From an uncultured Agathobacter sp. (GTDB taxonomy: Bacteria > Bacillota > Clostridia > Lachnospirales > Lachnospiraceae): 64,000 nt of DNA. The stretch covers positions 48,166 through 112,165 of the forward strand of contig CALWLL010000052.1 in assembly GCA_944381555.1 (NCBI GenBank), in the 5' to 3' direction. The notes beneath the pieces are model-generated. The model was not told the DNA's origin, ran no database searches, and saw only the letters and a program-made list of their open reading frames with translations. The position numbers were made by a program, and so were the translations under genes. Positions 28,082 through 37,430 of the stretch are shown here, piece after piece. Numbering within the stretch: the first letter of the stretch is position 1; the number at the start of each line of letters is the position of its first letter.

Positions 28082-29008
28082 ATGTTACACATTACGTCTC
28101 TTGCAGAGGGACTTGAGATATTTAAAGCGCTAGGTTCTGAGGTTCGTATTGAAATCATCAATATTCTGCTTGAAAACAACAATATCAGTATGAATGAGCT
28201 GGCCTCCCGCCTGAATATTACCAACGGGGCACTTACCAGCCATATCAAAAAATTAGAAAGCAGCGGACTAATCACCACTTCCAGTGAATCTGCCGGACAT
28301 GGCAATCAAAAGATTTGCTCCGTTCATTTGGATAAGATTCTTATCGATTTAGAAAAAGAAGAGGATTATGCAAATGTTTACAATACAGAATTGTCAGTAG
28401 GACATTATGCGAACTACAGCATCTGCCCTACCTGCGGTCTTGCTTCTGCAAAACACTTAATCGGTGAAGTAGACGATCCACGTTATTTTGAACATCCGGA
28501 CCGCTATAACGCAGAAATTCTATGGTTTACCAAAGGGTATGTGGAATATGTCATTCCGAACTTCATTCCTTCTTCCCAGAAAATCACGCAGATTACCATT
28601 TCCGCAGAGTTAAGCTCTGAGGCTCCGGGCGTCAACAATGTATGGCCGTCAGATATCAGCTTTTATATCAACGATACCTGTATCGGCATATGGACGTCTC
28701 CGGGCGACTTCGGTGATGTAAAAGGGCTCTTTACTCCTGATTGGTGGTATCCGAACTGGAACCAGTACGGGTTATTAAAACTTCTGGTTATCAACCAGAA
28801 AGGAACCTTTATTGATGGCCTGAAAATATCTGACGTTACGATTGACAGCTTTAAATTAGATTATCGCAGTGGTATCCGCTTTAAAATGTCCGTTGATGAC
28901 GATGCTGCCCATGTTGGCGGACTTACTATCTTCGGTAAATCCTTCGGCAACTATGGACAGGATATCAAGGTAAGCATCAATTATGCGCCAATTGAAGATG
29001 TACAATAA
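28082..29008 (+). CDS. ArsR-like winged-helix transcriptional regulator with large C-terminal sensor domain
   Basis: A 308-aa protein starting at 28082 after AAGGGGG. Residues about 8-85 form a winged helix of ArsR type (FKALGSEVRIEIINILLE, MNELASRLNITNGALTSHIKKLESSGLI). The rest is a beta-rich domain with a CPTC motif (residues about 118-121) and many aromatic residues, reminiscent of a carbohydrate-binding fold. It is the only regulator within the arabinan locus and is divergent from the cytoplasmic arabinanase gene. It most likely senses an arabino-oligosaccharide; the ligand is inferred from context. Confidence 0.82.
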   Translation: MLHITSLAEGLEIFKALGSEVRIEIINILLENNNISMNELASRLNITNGALTSHIKKLESSGLITTSSESAGHGNQKICSVHLDKILIDLEKEEDYANVYNTELSVGHYANYSICPTCGLASAKHLIGEVDDPRYFEHPDRYNAEILWFTKGYVEYVIPNFIPSSQKITQITISAELSSEAPGVNNVWPSDISFYINDTCIGIWTSPGDFGDVKGLFTPDWWYPNWNQYGLLKLLVINQKGTFIDGLKISDVTIDSFKLDYRSGIRFKMSVDDDAAHVGGLTIFGKSFGNYGQDIKVSINYAPIEDVQ

Positions 29009-29017
29009 GTTCTTTTA

Positions 29018-29049
29018 AAAATGGCCCGGTATTAACCGAGCCATTTTTT
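29018..29049. terminator. Bidirectional terminator between convergent genes
   Basis: Stem AAAATGGC/GCCATTTT (29018-29025 with 29040-29047) with inner CGGT/ACCG pairs, followed by T residues on both strands. The end of the 29032-29280 gene lies inside it. Confidence 0.8.
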
Positions 29050-29280
29050 GTACGGACACTGCCCTGCGGCTGCGGCTGCGCGAAGCTCCACATAGCAACC
29101 GCAGGCACCGCAGGTTCCTGCATTTAGCAAATCACACGTCTTACAGATTGCAAGCCGACGTTCATATTCCTCTTCTGACACTCTGTCTTCTGATTTGATG
29201 GCATCCCGATACTTTTGTATCTGCATATAGTCCGCCTCTGCCATATCACGAATCAGACATTTTTTACATATGCGTTCCAT
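29032..29280 (-). CDS. Small cysteine-rich protein, DUF6171-like
   Basis: An 82-aa protein with eight Cys residues: CKKC near the N-terminus, CKTC, CGACGC and a late CPYKKW. The pattern suits one or two zinc or iron-sulfur sites. I match it to the DUF6171 family from memory; no function is known. It lies 25 bases after the GH51 gene on the same strand, so it may be co-transcribed, though it is probably not part of sugar metabolism. Confidence 0.75.
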   Translation of the reverse strand: MERICKKCLIRDMAEADYMQIQKYRDAIKSEDRVSEEEYERRLAICKTCDLLNAGTCGACGCYVELRAAAAAGQCPYKKWLG

Positions 29281-29305
29281 AGCCGGTTCTCCAAACCCAC
29301 AATTC

Positions 29306-30814
29306 TTATCTTGCCAAACGAATTTCTACAACACTGTTTTTTGGCATCGTAACGGTAAGTCCGTGTTCTGTTACTTTGTAATCCATAAATTCTTTTTCCA
29401 TAACTACCTCAGGATTATCAAATGTGTTGTGTGAATGCATATCTGATTCTGTCACTACTCTTGCTTCTACTACCTTATATCCTTTTTCGTGAAGCGTTAC
29501 TTCAACTTCTTCTACAGAATCAATAGAAAGATTATTCATTGTAATGGTAACTACACCATCTGCATCCATAGATACGGATTCTGTAAGTTTTGGTACTTTC
29601 CATTCCTCTGCGCCTATGGTTTCTACACCCGTTAAAGCGGAATCTAGAAGTTCTGCTCCCTGATGATGACGATACATATGCATGACATGATAGGTTGGCG
29701 TCTTAATCATCTTCTCTCCTTCCGTAAGAAGTACAGATTGAAGAACATTTACCATCTGCGCTAATGCCGCCATTTTTACACGGTCGCAGTGCTTATTGAA
29801 AATATTTAACGTGATACCCGCAATAAGCGCATCACGCACCGTATTCTGCTGATATAAAAATCCCGGATTTGTTCCCGGCTCACTGGTATACCAGGCTCCC
29901 CATTCATCTACGCACATACCGATTTTTTTCTCCGGATCATATCGATCCATAATAGCTCCATGACGCGTAATCAGTTCATCCATATAGAGCGCTTTATTTA
30001 AGGTCTTATACCACACTTGTTCATTAAAGTCGGTAGAACTTCCCTTAATATCCCATCCTTCCGGATGTACATAATAATGAAGAGATAAATAATCCATAAA
30101 ACCATGTAAAAAGTCTGGCGCATGATCAAAGCAGGTTTCCATAACCCCTTCCGTCCAGAAGTAATCTGCTACATTCGCACCACAGCATACTTTCTTAATT
30201 GGTTTCTCACTATTATAATTTCTTACATAGGTCTGATAACGACGATATTCATTCGCATAGTGTTGTGGCGTCATATTGCCGCCGCAGCCCCAGTTTTCAT
30301 TGCCAACACCGAAATAATCCACTGTCCAAGGCTTTTCATGTCCGTTTCTGGCACGAAGATCTGCCATTGGCGATACCCCGTTAAAAGTCATGTATTCTAC
30401 CCATTCCGACATCTCCTGTACCGTGCCGCTGCCAAGATTTCCGTTAATATATGTTTTACAGCCAATCTGACGGCAAAGTTCCATAAATTCATGGGTTCCA
30501 AAGCTGTTATCTTCTACCACTCCGCCCCAGTGCGTGTTAATCATTTTCTTTCTTGTTTCCTTTGGTCCGATACCATCTTTCCAATGATACTCATCCGCAA
30601 AACAGCCCCCCGGCCAGCGGAGTACCGGCACCTTCAGTTCCTTTAATGCTTCTACAACATCTGTCCGCATGCCGTTTACATTTGGAATATCTGAATTTTC
30701 TCCAACATAAATCCCTTCATAGATACATCTGCCGAGATGTTCCGAAAAATGGCCGTATATCTCCGGCTCGATTCTTCCCTTTCTATTAAATTCATTGATA
30801 ACCAGTTTTGCCAT
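29306..30814 (-). CDS. abfA: GH51 alpha-L-arabinofuranosidase
   Basis: A 502-aa cytoplasmic GH51 exo-enzyme that removes arabinofuranose from arabinan and arabinoxylan oligosaccharides. The start at 30814 follows GAGGAAG. The acid/base Glu is in [11 protein letters not shown] and the nucleophile Glu in CVDEWGAWY; the N-terminal [20 protein letters not shown] is typical. It has no signal peptide, so it acts on imported oligosaccharides. It follows the GH43 gene after a terminator hairpin at 30845-30870. Confidence 0.95.
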   Translation of the reverse strand: MAKLVINEFNRKGRIEPEIYGHFSEHLGRCIYEGIYVGENSDIPNVNGMRTDVVEALKELKVPVLRWPGGCFADEYHWKDGIGPKETRKKMINTHWGGVVEDNSFGTHEFMELCRQIGCKTYINGNLGSGTVQEMSEWVEYMTFNGVSPMADLRARNGHEKPWTVDYFGVGNENWGCGGNMTPQHYANEYRRYQTYVRNYNSEKPIKKVCCGANVADYFWTEGVMETCFDHAPDFLHGFMDYLSLHYYVHPEGWDIKGSSTDFNEQVWYKTLNKALYMDELITRHGAIMDRYDPEKKIGMCVDEWGAWYTSEPGTNPGFLYQQNTVRDALIAGITLNIFNKHCDRVKMAALAQMVNVLQSVLLTEGEKMIKTPTYHVMHMYRHHQGAELLDSALTGVETIGAEEWKVPKLTESVSMDADGVVTITMNNLSIDSVEEVEVTLHEKGYKVVEARVVTESDMHSHNTFDNPEVVMEKEFMDYKVTEHGLTVTMPKNSVVEIRLAR

Positions 30815-30844
30815 ATCTTCCTCCATTTTGCCTCTTCTCATAAA

Positions 30845-30870
30845 AAGCCACGCAGGGTAATTCGTGGCTT
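30845..30870 (-). terminator. Terminator between GH43 and GH51 genes
   Basis: Stem AAGCCACG/CGTGGCTT (30845-30852 with 30863-30870) followed on the minus strand by TTTTTATG. It is probably a partial terminator inside the operon, lowering GH51 expression relative to upstream genes. Confidence 0.7.
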
Positions 30871-30885
30871 AATTGATTCTTATAA

Positions 30886-31851
30886 TTAGTTATAATAAGA
30901 AAATACCGGTCTGTCATTTTCATCCCATTTTATTTTCATCAGCATCGCATGGCGATTTGGATTATAAAGCGGGTTACCTTCAATAACAGCTTCTTTCCTT
31001 GCATGATATACCATAATGTCATTTCCAGCCTCATCCTTGGTAAATGAGTTATGTCCCGGTCCATAGATTTCTAAAGATTCATCCGTTTTGAGTACCGGAT
31101 AGCGCTCCTTTGTCCATGATTTCGGGTCTAGCAGGTCGCTGTTCTCATCTGCGGTAAGCATACCGACACAATAATCTACACCCGTTTCACTTGCAGAATA
31201 GGTAAGATAGAGTTTTCCATTGCGGCGAACAACTCCCGGCCCCTCGTTTACCCAGAAGCCGATTCTCTCCCAGTCATAATCCGGCGTGGTAAGAAGTACC
31301 TGAACCGTTTTTAATGTGTAGCCGTTTTCCATTTTCGCAATATAGAGGTTGGAAATCTGTTTGCCAACGCCTACCTTTTCTGCCCAAACGTAGTACCATT
31401 CCCCACGAACTTCAAAAACAGTTGCATCTAAGGAAAATGCTTCAAAAGAGAACTCATCTCCCCCGGCACGTCTCATCTTGCCCATTTCTACCCATGTATC
31501 TGTCATCGGGTCTTCCCCCTGACATTCCAAAACATACGGACGGATATTCCAAACATCTTCCTTTTCTCCGCCGGCAAAATAGATATACCATTTCCCAAAT
31601 AAGTAATGAATTTCCGGCGCCCAGATATGTTCACTCATCGGGCCGTTTTCATGTTTTCTCCAGATAATTACTTCTTCGGCGTCCGGAAGTTCTGCCAAAG
31701 ATTTTGCTCTTCTAAGAGCAATACAGTCATATGTAGGAATTGATGCGGTAAAGTAATACCATCCGTCTGTGTGAAGATACACATACGGATCCGCTCGCTG
31801 TAATATCCAAGGTTCATTAAATTTAAGCTGTTTATCCTGCTGCATTTTCAT
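30886..31851 (-). CDS. GH43 arabinosidase, cytoplasmic single-domain
   Basis: A 321-aa GH43 enzyme. The start at 31851 follows AAAGGAGG. Catalytic residues by pattern: Asp in RADPYVYLH, Asp in SLDATVFEV and Glu in WVNEGPGVV, with the five-bladed fold implied by repeats such as HIWAPEIHYLFGKWYIYFAGG. It looks like the exo-acting arabinofuranosidase or alpha-1,5-arabinosidase branch; the subfamily is not certain. It has no signal peptide. Its 5' leader can fold into two competing hairpins, one of which lies just before the ribosome site. Confidence 0.88.
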   Translation of the reverse strand: MKMQQDKQLKFNEPWILQRADPYVYLHTDGWYYFTASIPTYDCIALRRAKSLAELPDAEEVIIWRKHENGPMSEHIWAPEIHYLFGKWYIYFAGGEKEDVWNIRPYVLECQGEDPMTDTWVEMGKMRRAGGDEFSFEAFSLDATVFEVRGEWYYVWAEKVGVGKQISNLYIAKMENGYTLKTVQVLLTTPDYDWERIGFWVNEGPGVVRRNGKLYLTYSASETGVDYCVGMLTADENSDLLDPKSWTKERYPVLKTDESLEIYGPGHNSFTKDEAGNDIMVYHARKEAVIEGNPLYNPNRHAMLMKIKWDENDRPVFSYYN

Positions 31852-31864
31852 AAGCCTCCTTTTT

Positions 31865-31940
31865 CTCCATTGCTTTTTGAAAGACAAATCCATGTTTGCA
31901 TTTCAAAAAGCAATGGAGCAGCCATAGCGCTGCTCCATTG
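31865..31940 (-). promoter_or_regulatory. Competing hairpins between LamG lipoprotein and GH43 genes
   Basis: On the minus-strand transcript the first hairpin pairs 31940-31929 with 31922-31911 (12 bp, loop of six) and is followed by CTTTTTG, a terminator shape. The second pairs 31918-31901 with 31882-31865 (18 bp) and ends about four bases before AAAGGAGG. The two share bases 31911-31918 and exclude each other, so this is either an attenuator or an mRNA-processing and stability element. Confidence 0.6.
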
Positions 31941-31966
31941 GCGTAAAAATCAGTTCAGGTATGTAA

Positions 31967-33544
31967 TTATTTAACTTCTACGATGTCGATACAAGCTTTT
32001 TCCACTGTTAAGCAGAAGTAAAGCGGTCCGTCAATTGCAACGTCCTTGTATGACTGCGTATAAGTAGCGCCCTCCTGAGTTGTAACATTAAATACAACAT
32101 CTGCTGTTGAACCGTTGTTTGTAACGGTAAGTACAATTGTTGCACCATGTGTATCATCTTTGAAGGTATCCCAGTTCCATGTAGATTCTGTTGTACAGAG
32201 TCCATGTCCTTCTGTACCGGTATTTACATCACCCTTCCAAGCGAAGTTATCCAGACGTGCAACTAAGTATTCTGCATAACCTGCCGCATAGTTTGCATCT
32301 GTTTCAACACCAGAATGTCCGGTTGGAGTATTCTGTAAAACAACTGCGCTGTTGAAGTAGTTCTGATAATTCAGATCTGTATGGTAGTTCTTGTATGTAA
32401 CAGTCTTTGTTTCGCCTTCTTTTACTTCCCAGATGTCAGACCATGTTGACCACCATCCCTGAGAATAGTCGTTCTTGCCGACACCATTCTGAAGAAGCGG
32501 CTTTGCATTGTCCTGTGGACCTGAAGTATCATCTGTTCTATCCGGATTCGGAGTTACCGTTGCATCACCTGCCGCATAGAGTGCTTTTACATCATCTGCT
32601 GAAATTGCCTGGTCAAATACATAGAAATCATCTACGCATCCTTTGAAAATAAGATCCCAGTAGTTGATACCGAAGTAAGCTTCAAATGTCTGGCCTTCTG
32701 CCGGTTTCATAAGACCAGGTGCTAATGTTGCATCCCATGTATATTCAAAGTATGTACCATTATTAAAGTTATCTGCTGAATCGTATTTTAATTCTCCGTT
32801 TACATAGAGCTGTGCGCCTGTATATGTTGCGCCGTTTGCACCTGTATATGTTTCACCGCTGTCTACAACCGTTACCATAACCCACTGTCCGACAAGCTGC
32901 TGTCCGTCGAATGCATACATCCAAGGCCAGCATGTGTTTGCAGTATCTAAGTTATAGTTTTCGTTTCTGGACCAGATAAGTGGGAAGTCGTTTGTTCCAT
33001 CCCAGGAAGCCTGTGTTATGTTTAACCATGAAACACCGCTTCCATCAGCCATACCGATATTGCTTCCCATCTGAAGTGTTGGTCCAAAGTCAACCATTCT
33101 GTCTGCATACACCCAGAATGATACGGAGTATGCATCTGTGTTAGTAGCTTCAAAGTTAAGGTCAAGCGCATTGCTTCCATTCAAATATACACATTTGCCA
33201 ACTGCGCCGTCAATAATCTGAATATCATCTTTGCTGCCGTCAACAATACCTCTGGTACCTGTTGTAAGAGAAATATCATATGCATTGTTTGCTGCTTTTG
33301 CAGAGTCTGCTACTACCACCTTCCAATTCTCATCTGCGGAATCAAATGTGTAGTGAACAACCGGGTCAACACTGAGTACTGCATCTTCCCCGCCGCTTGA
33401 ATCCGTTTCTGTTTCGGATTCTGTTTCCTTTTGCGTACTTTCCTTTTCGCTTTCTGAGTTCTCAGTTTGTGCATCGCCACAGCCTACAAGTAAAGTAGCA
33501 GTCATTACCGCACATAAAAGTGCTGCTAAAACTCTTTTTTTCAT
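31967..33544 (-). CDS. LamG-domain lipoprotein, probable carbohydrate-binding or arabinan-acting surface protein
   Basis: A 525-aa lipoprotein: signal peptide with lipobox LLVGC (Cys near residue 22), a Glu/Ser/Thr-rich linker, a concanavalin-like LamG domain (about residues 60-330; YSVSFWVYADRM, FKGCVDDFYVFDQAI), then a C-terminal beta domain rich in Trp and Tyr (about 355-525). No catalytic motif is recognised. The start at 33544 follows AGGAG. It sits between the solute-binding protein and GH43 genes, so it probably helps capture arabinan at the surface. A similar LamG module ends the GGDEF-EAL protein at 49048. Confidence 0.78.
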   Translation of the reverse strand: MKKRVLAALLCAVMTATLLVGCGDAQTENSESEKESTQKETESETETDSSGGEDAVLSVDPVVHYTFDSADENWKVVVADSAKAANNAYDISLTTGTRGIVDGSKDDIQIIDGAVGKCVYLNGSNALDLNFEATNTDAYSVSFWVYADRMVDFGPTLQMGSNIGMADGSGVSWLNITQASWDGTNDFPLIWSRNENYNLDTANTCWPWMYAFDGQQLVGQWVMVTVVDSGETYTGANGATYTGAQLYVNGELKYDSADNFNNGTYFEYTWDATLAPGLMKPAEGQTFEAYFGINYWDLIFKGCVDDFYVFDQAISADDVKALYAAGDATVTPNPDRTDDTSGPQDNAKPLLQNGVGKNDYSQGWWSTWSDIWEVKEGETKTVTYKNYHTDLNYQNYFNSAVVLQNTPTGHSGVETDANYAAGYAEYLVARLDNFAWKGDVNTGTEGHGLCTTESTWNWDTFKDDTHGATIVLTVTNNGSTADVVFNVTTQEGATYTQSYKDVAIDGPLYFCLTVEKACIDIVEVK

Positions 33545-33604
33545 AGTTTTTCCTCTCCTTCTTATAATTGAAGTATATCTCAAGCGCCATGAAACGCTTA
33601 AAAA

Positions 33605-35191
33605 CTATTGTTCTGTTGTGGTTGTATCTCCACCGTTTTCCGCTTTCATATTTTCATAGAAAGCAAGGTCTTCTTCTGATAATACGTCATATCCGTCCGG
33701 TCCGAAGTAGTCAATCATAGCTGTCGCATGATACCAGTTTGCTTTAATGGTTGCTTCCTCTACGAAATCGGCCGCTTTACGGCTTCCGCTGTCTACCAGA
33801 TCATGAATGCCGATTGTATTAAAGTATTCCGCACAATAGTTCCAGTAACCTGCAATAGACGTCCATCCGAACGGAATCGGCTGCATACAGCTTGCAAAAT
33901 AATTCTCCCAAAGCTGCTTGTGTTCATCATCCATACCTGCACAATACATATCAATGTAAGCATCCCATACTTCTTCATCTTTTGTGATCGGAGCAGGCAT
34001 TACATCATATTTAAGTGCAAGACCGTTTGCATTTACAATGGATTCATCATTGTAAGCCTGAATTCTTGTTTTCCATCCATCTACACCGAAGCTCATGAAT
34101 TTTAATAATTCATACGCTTCTCTCTGATATGTACAGGAAGTTGTCACGCCACCGAAGTCAATCGTTGCGATTGAGTGGTGGTCAGTGGAGGCATCTTCTT
34201 CTGATACAGCCGGAATTACATATGGTACGATGTCAAGGTTGTACTGGTCAAAAGCTTCGGTTGCCCATGTTCCCTGATATGTCCAGAATGCCTCTGAGAA
34301 CATTGCTACATGTCCGGTTGCACCGCACCATGCATTGATATCGCCCTGCCACTGTTCCATTTCGATTGTTCCTGTTGAAGGAGCCACGAAACCGGAGTTC
34401 TTAAGGTCAGCAAACTGCTGTTCACCAATTGCCCATGCAGATAAGTCAAATTCCGTTCCGTTGAAACCAAATTCGCCTACTACATCCTGTGAAGATGCGA
34501 TTCCATAGTAAGAGTCTAATCTGTTGTAGTATCCTAATCCGTAGTAAATTCCGTTTGGATGATCATATACGGTACAATTTCTGATTAACTGAATCATTTC
34601 ATCCCATGTCCAATTCTGTGTTGGCTCCGGATAGTTTAAAGTTTTTAAAACGTTTCTGTCAACGAACATGATGCCCGGGAAGAATTTTACCGGAACTGCC
34701 CATCTTGCATCGGTTCCATAGCATCCGATTCCTGCTGAATTGATCGTGTCTGCAAGATTCTTTGTCTCGTTATCTGAATCCCAGAAACTTGAAATATCAG
34801 CCACTAAGAAGTTTGATAATGCGAAGTCACAGTCGGAGAACATAATTACGTCCGGCGTTTCGTTATTATCTACTAATGCATTTAATGTATCGTTGTAGGT
34901 TCCTACATTCTCGTATACATTATTTACTGTAATATTTGGATAGATTTCCTCAAATCTTCTAGCCAGATATTCCACTGTTTCATCCTGGTCAAAATGGAAG
35001 TAGGTCAATGTAATCTCATCTGTTGTAAGGTCTAATGCCTTATTGTAAGTAATTCCATCGATAACTACTTCTTCTGTTTCATTTGAAACTTCTGTTGTTG
35101 TGGAACCGCCCGAAGTAGTTCCAGGACCACAAGCTGTAAGTCCCACTACCATAACAAGGGCGAGTACGCCTGCCACGATTCTCTTTTTCAT
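33605..35191 (-). CDS. Sugar ABC transporter substrate-binding lipoprotein
   Basis: A 528-aa extracellular solute-binding protein of family 1, with lipobox LTAC (Cys near 21) and a typical two-lobed pattern (ITLTYFHFDQDETVEYLARRFEEIYPNITVN; WTWDEMIQLIRN). It would deliver oligosaccharide to the permease pair encoded just upstream (35411-37430). It has its own promoter region at 35246-35303 and a hairpin between it and the permeases, as expected for a component needed in excess. No ATPase gene is in the window; CUT1 systems in Firmicutes commonly share an MsmX-type ATPase. Confidence 0.93.
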   Translation of the reverse strand: MKKRIVAGVLALVMVVGLTACGPGTTSGGSTTTEVSNETEEVVIDGITYNKALDLTTDEITLTYFHFDQDETVEYLARRFEEIYPNITVNNVYENVGTYNDTLNALVDNNETPDVIMFSDCDFALSNFLVADISSFWDSDNETKNLADTINSAGIGCYGTDARWAVPVKFFPGIMFVDRNVLKTLNYPEPTQNWTWDEMIQLIRNCTVYDHPNGIYYGLGYYNRLDSYYGIASSQDVVGEFGFNGTEFDLSAWAIGEQQFADLKNSGFVAPSTGTIEMEQWQGDINAWCGATGHVAMFSEAFWTYQGTWATEAFDQYNLDIVPYVIPAVSEEDASTDHHSIATIDFGGVTTSCTYQREAYELLKFMSFGVDGWKTRIQAYNDESIVNANGLALKYDVMPAPITKDEEVWDAYIDMYCAGMDDEHKQLWENYFASCMQPIPFGWTSIAGYWNYCAEYFNTIGIHDLVDSGSRKAADFVEEATIKANWYHATAMIDYFGPDGYDVLSEEDLAFYENMKAENGGDTTTTEQ

Positions 35192-35245
35192 ATAGATTTA
35201 CCCTCCTTATATTCCTATGGGTTTTACCCCTTTTGAGTTATGCTT

Positions 35246-35303
35246 ATTATAACATATCATCTCGATTTTTTGTATACCTTTTTGTGAAATAATATACCTT
35301 TTT
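35246..35303 (-). promoter_or_regulatory. Promoter region of the binding-protein gene with 20-bp-spaced direct repeats
   Basis: Minus-strand TATAAT at 35251-35246 with a weak -35 (TACAAA, 17-base spacer). The 11-mer AAAAAGGTATA occurs twice (35303-35293 and 35283-35273), exactly 20 bp apart, the nearer copy touching the -35. Two helical turns of spacing fits a protein dimer acting as activator. Confidence 0.5.
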
Positions 35304-35334
35304 TTAAAATATATGCGTTTTTAACAATAATAAT

Positions 35335-35385
35335 GCCCTAGGCAATAGCTGACACATTACTTTGTTTGTGCATTTTGCCTAGGGC
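35335..35385 (-). terminator. Long-loop hairpin after the permease genes
   Basis: Perfect 11-bp stem GCCCTAGGCAA/TTGCCTAGGGC (35335-35345 with 35375-35385) with a 29-base loop. The tail on the minus strand is only moderately T-rich, so it may protect the permease mRNA end as much as stop transcription. Confidence 0.5.
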
Positions 35386-35410
35386 TTTTAAGATTTCGTA
35401 AAATTTCGAT

Positions 35411-36418
35411 TTATTCTCCGGTAATACCGGTACGGTCAATACTTTCTACGAAATATCTCTGGAGTATGAAATACATCAGAAGAAGCGGTAAGATACTAAG
35501 CATTGTACCTGCCATGCTGATAGATTCGTTTAAGTTTGTTGCCATACTGCCGCTTGTCTGTGCATATTCAGAATAGTTTGCAGCAAACTTATCTAACTGG
35601 ATAACCAGTGTGGTCCATCCCGACTCCTTCATAACACCGTGTACATACATTTCTGTCAGATAAGATTCATTCCAGTACCATACAAAGGAGAATAAGGATA
35701 CTGTAATCAGCGCCGGTGCGGCAGATGGAAGCGAAATCTTTAAGAAGGATTTCAAATATCCCGCACCGTCGATCTGGGCTGCTTCAATCAGAACCTTCGG
35801 TACCTGTCTGAAGAACTGGTAGAATATCAGAATATAAATCGGACCGTTAATGCCTACCGCCAGAATAGATGGAAGAATAAACGCCCACAGTGTTCCCAGA
35901 ATCCCCATATCTGAGTAAAGAACATAGGTAGGAATCATTGTAATCTGGCTAGGTAATACAAAACTAAAGATGATAATTCCAAGGACTATCTTCTTGCCCG
36001 GAAATTCAAATCTTGCAAGTCCGTATCCGACTAAAGCACAAGATGCCACATTGCACAGTGTCGGAACACCGGCAATAATGATGCTCTGGAGAAGTGATTT
36101 CCAGAAATCCATGCTCTTTGCAGCCTGTATGTAGTTATCCAGATTTAATGTGCTTGGAATCCAGTTGATAGAGGAATCCAGCAGATCATCTAATGTCATA
36201 AAACTACTTGATATCATATAAATAATCGGATATAAGTAGATGAAACCGATACAAATTAAAAGTGCATAGATGCAGAATACCTTCAAAAAGCCTTCTTTAT
36301 CTTTTGAGCCCATCAAGAACTTGCGCACTTTATCTTTGTTCCACTTTTTAGTAATCGCCTGAGCCATCATAGGTTTTGTAACTGCGTTTGTGTCTTGCAC
36401 GTTCGATTTTCTTGGCAT
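35411..36418 (-). CDS. Carbohydrate ABC permease, MalG-type
   Basis: A 335-aa inner-membrane subunit of a CUT1 importer with about six helices and the EAA loop EAAQIDGAGYLKSFLKISLP, which contacts the ATPase. The start is uncertain: an ATG at 36418 or a GTG three codons earlier, both after AAAGGAG. Either way the gene overlaps the 3' end of the partner permease by about 70 bases, implying translational coupling. Confidence 0.92.
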   Translation of the reverse strand: MPRKSNVQDTNAVTKPMMAQAITKKWNKDKVRKFLMGSKDKEGFLKVFCIYALLICIGFIYLYPIIYMISSSFMTLDDLLDSSINWIPSTLNLDNYIQAAKSMDFWKSLLQSIIIAGVPTLCNVASCALVGYGLARFEFPGKKIVLGIIIFSFVLPSQITMIPTYVLYSDMGILGTLWAFILPSILAVGINGPIYILIFYQFFRQVPKVLIEAAQIDGAGYLKSFLKISLPSAAPALITVSLFSFVWYWNESYLTEMYVHGVMKESGWTTLVIQLDKFAANYSEYAQTSGSMATNLNESISMAGTMLSILPLLLMYFILQRYFVESIDRTGITGE

Positions 36419-37430
36419 TTCTTGCACTTCTCCTTTCTATCTTTTTCTCTAATCTGCGTTCTTTCTTCATCGCCTTCTTCGCTTTTGCAACCTGTTTTGC
36501 ATAGACATCCTTTTTAGCCATAAACAGTACCGCGAAAAGACCTACAATTATAAGAACCACTAAGGAATACAGCCACGCCATAGCGGAAGCATATCCATAT
36601 CCTTTTTCCTTTGTTCCTGAGAACATAGACGACTTAATCAATTCAATAATCGGATTCTGGTCATTGTTGGAAATGAATACCACCGTATAAACACAGTTTA
36701 AAAGAATCAACGGTTTAATGGTTGGAAGCGTAATCTTCCAGAAGCATTCCCAGCCTGAACCACCGTCAATTTTTGCAGCCTCGTAAACTGAACGGTCAAT
36801 CTTCTGCAATCCGGAAAGGAAAATCAGAATCTGAACACCGGAATACCAAAGAATCGTAATCATGTTGCTAAACAATTCTGAGATTGGTTCTGCAAGCTGC
36901 GACGGAAGCACATTGGATATTGCCGTTGTTATTGCCTGCATATCAATTGCTGTGATACTGCCCGCTCCCTGTTCGGAAAGCATTCCAAGAATCGGACCGC
37001 TTACGATAATAACCGGAAGGAAGAATATCAGACGGAAAACACCTTTTCCTTTAATATTCTGGTTTAACATCATAGCAATAATCAATGCGAACACTACTAT
37101 AATCGGTACCGATAAAATCGTAGACGTCACATAGGAAATAAGCTGCGGCAGAAATTCTACGTCTCCAGTAATAATCTGTGTAAAGTTGCCTATGCCAAGG
37201 AAGGTAAATCTCTTTCCAAGGGGCGTAATCCGGATATTATGTAACGCATACCAAAAAGAAGTTGCCAGTGGATACATGAGGAAAATAAGTGCACCCGCAA
37301 TCCATGGAGAAACAAACAAAAGTCCTGCTATTGCTTCTCTTTTTGCCAAACGTCCCGGTTTTATGCGCTTTTTGATTTTTTTCAATTCTTTTCTGCTTAA
37401 TTTAGGACTTTCCATTGCCATTTCACTCAT
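36348..37430 (-). CDS. Sugar ABC permease, MalF/LplB-type
   Basis: A 360-aa permease with about six transmembrane helices and the EAA loop EAAKIDGGSGWECFWKITLP. The C-terminal 50 residues are an unusually Lys/Arg-rich tail (KKAMKKERRLEKKIERRSAR) in the cytoplasm. It partners the permease encoded immediately downstream. Its start shares one base with the stop of the DUF5696 gene (TAATG), so the two are translated in step. Confidence 0.93.
   Translation of the reverse strand: MSEMAMESPKLSRKELKKIKKRIKPGRLAKREAIAGLLFVSPWIAGALIFLMYPLATSFWYALHNIRITPLGKRFTFLGIGNFTQIITGDVEFLPQLISYVTSTILSVPIIVVFALIIAMMLNQNIKGKGVFRLIFFLPVIIVSGPILGMLSEQGAGSITAIDMQAITTAISNVLPSQLAEPISELFSNMITILWYSGVQILIFLSGLQKIDRSVYEAAKIDGGSGWECFWKITLPTIKPLILLNCVYTVVFISNNDQNPIIELIKSSMFSGTKEKGYGYASAMAWLYSLVVLIIVGLFAVLFMAKKDVYAKQVAKAKKAMKKERRLEKKIERRSARNAKKIERARHKRSYKTYDGSGDY

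Noticed and set aside
30122-30646. A 174-residue plus-strand open frame
   Set aside because: It is the reverse of the GH51 gene, whose catalytic motifs are intact on the minus strand.
33583-33600. Hairpin AAGCG/CGCTT between the binding protein and LamG genes
   Set aside because: The stem is only five bp with no T run on the minus strand, so it is not a convincing terminator.
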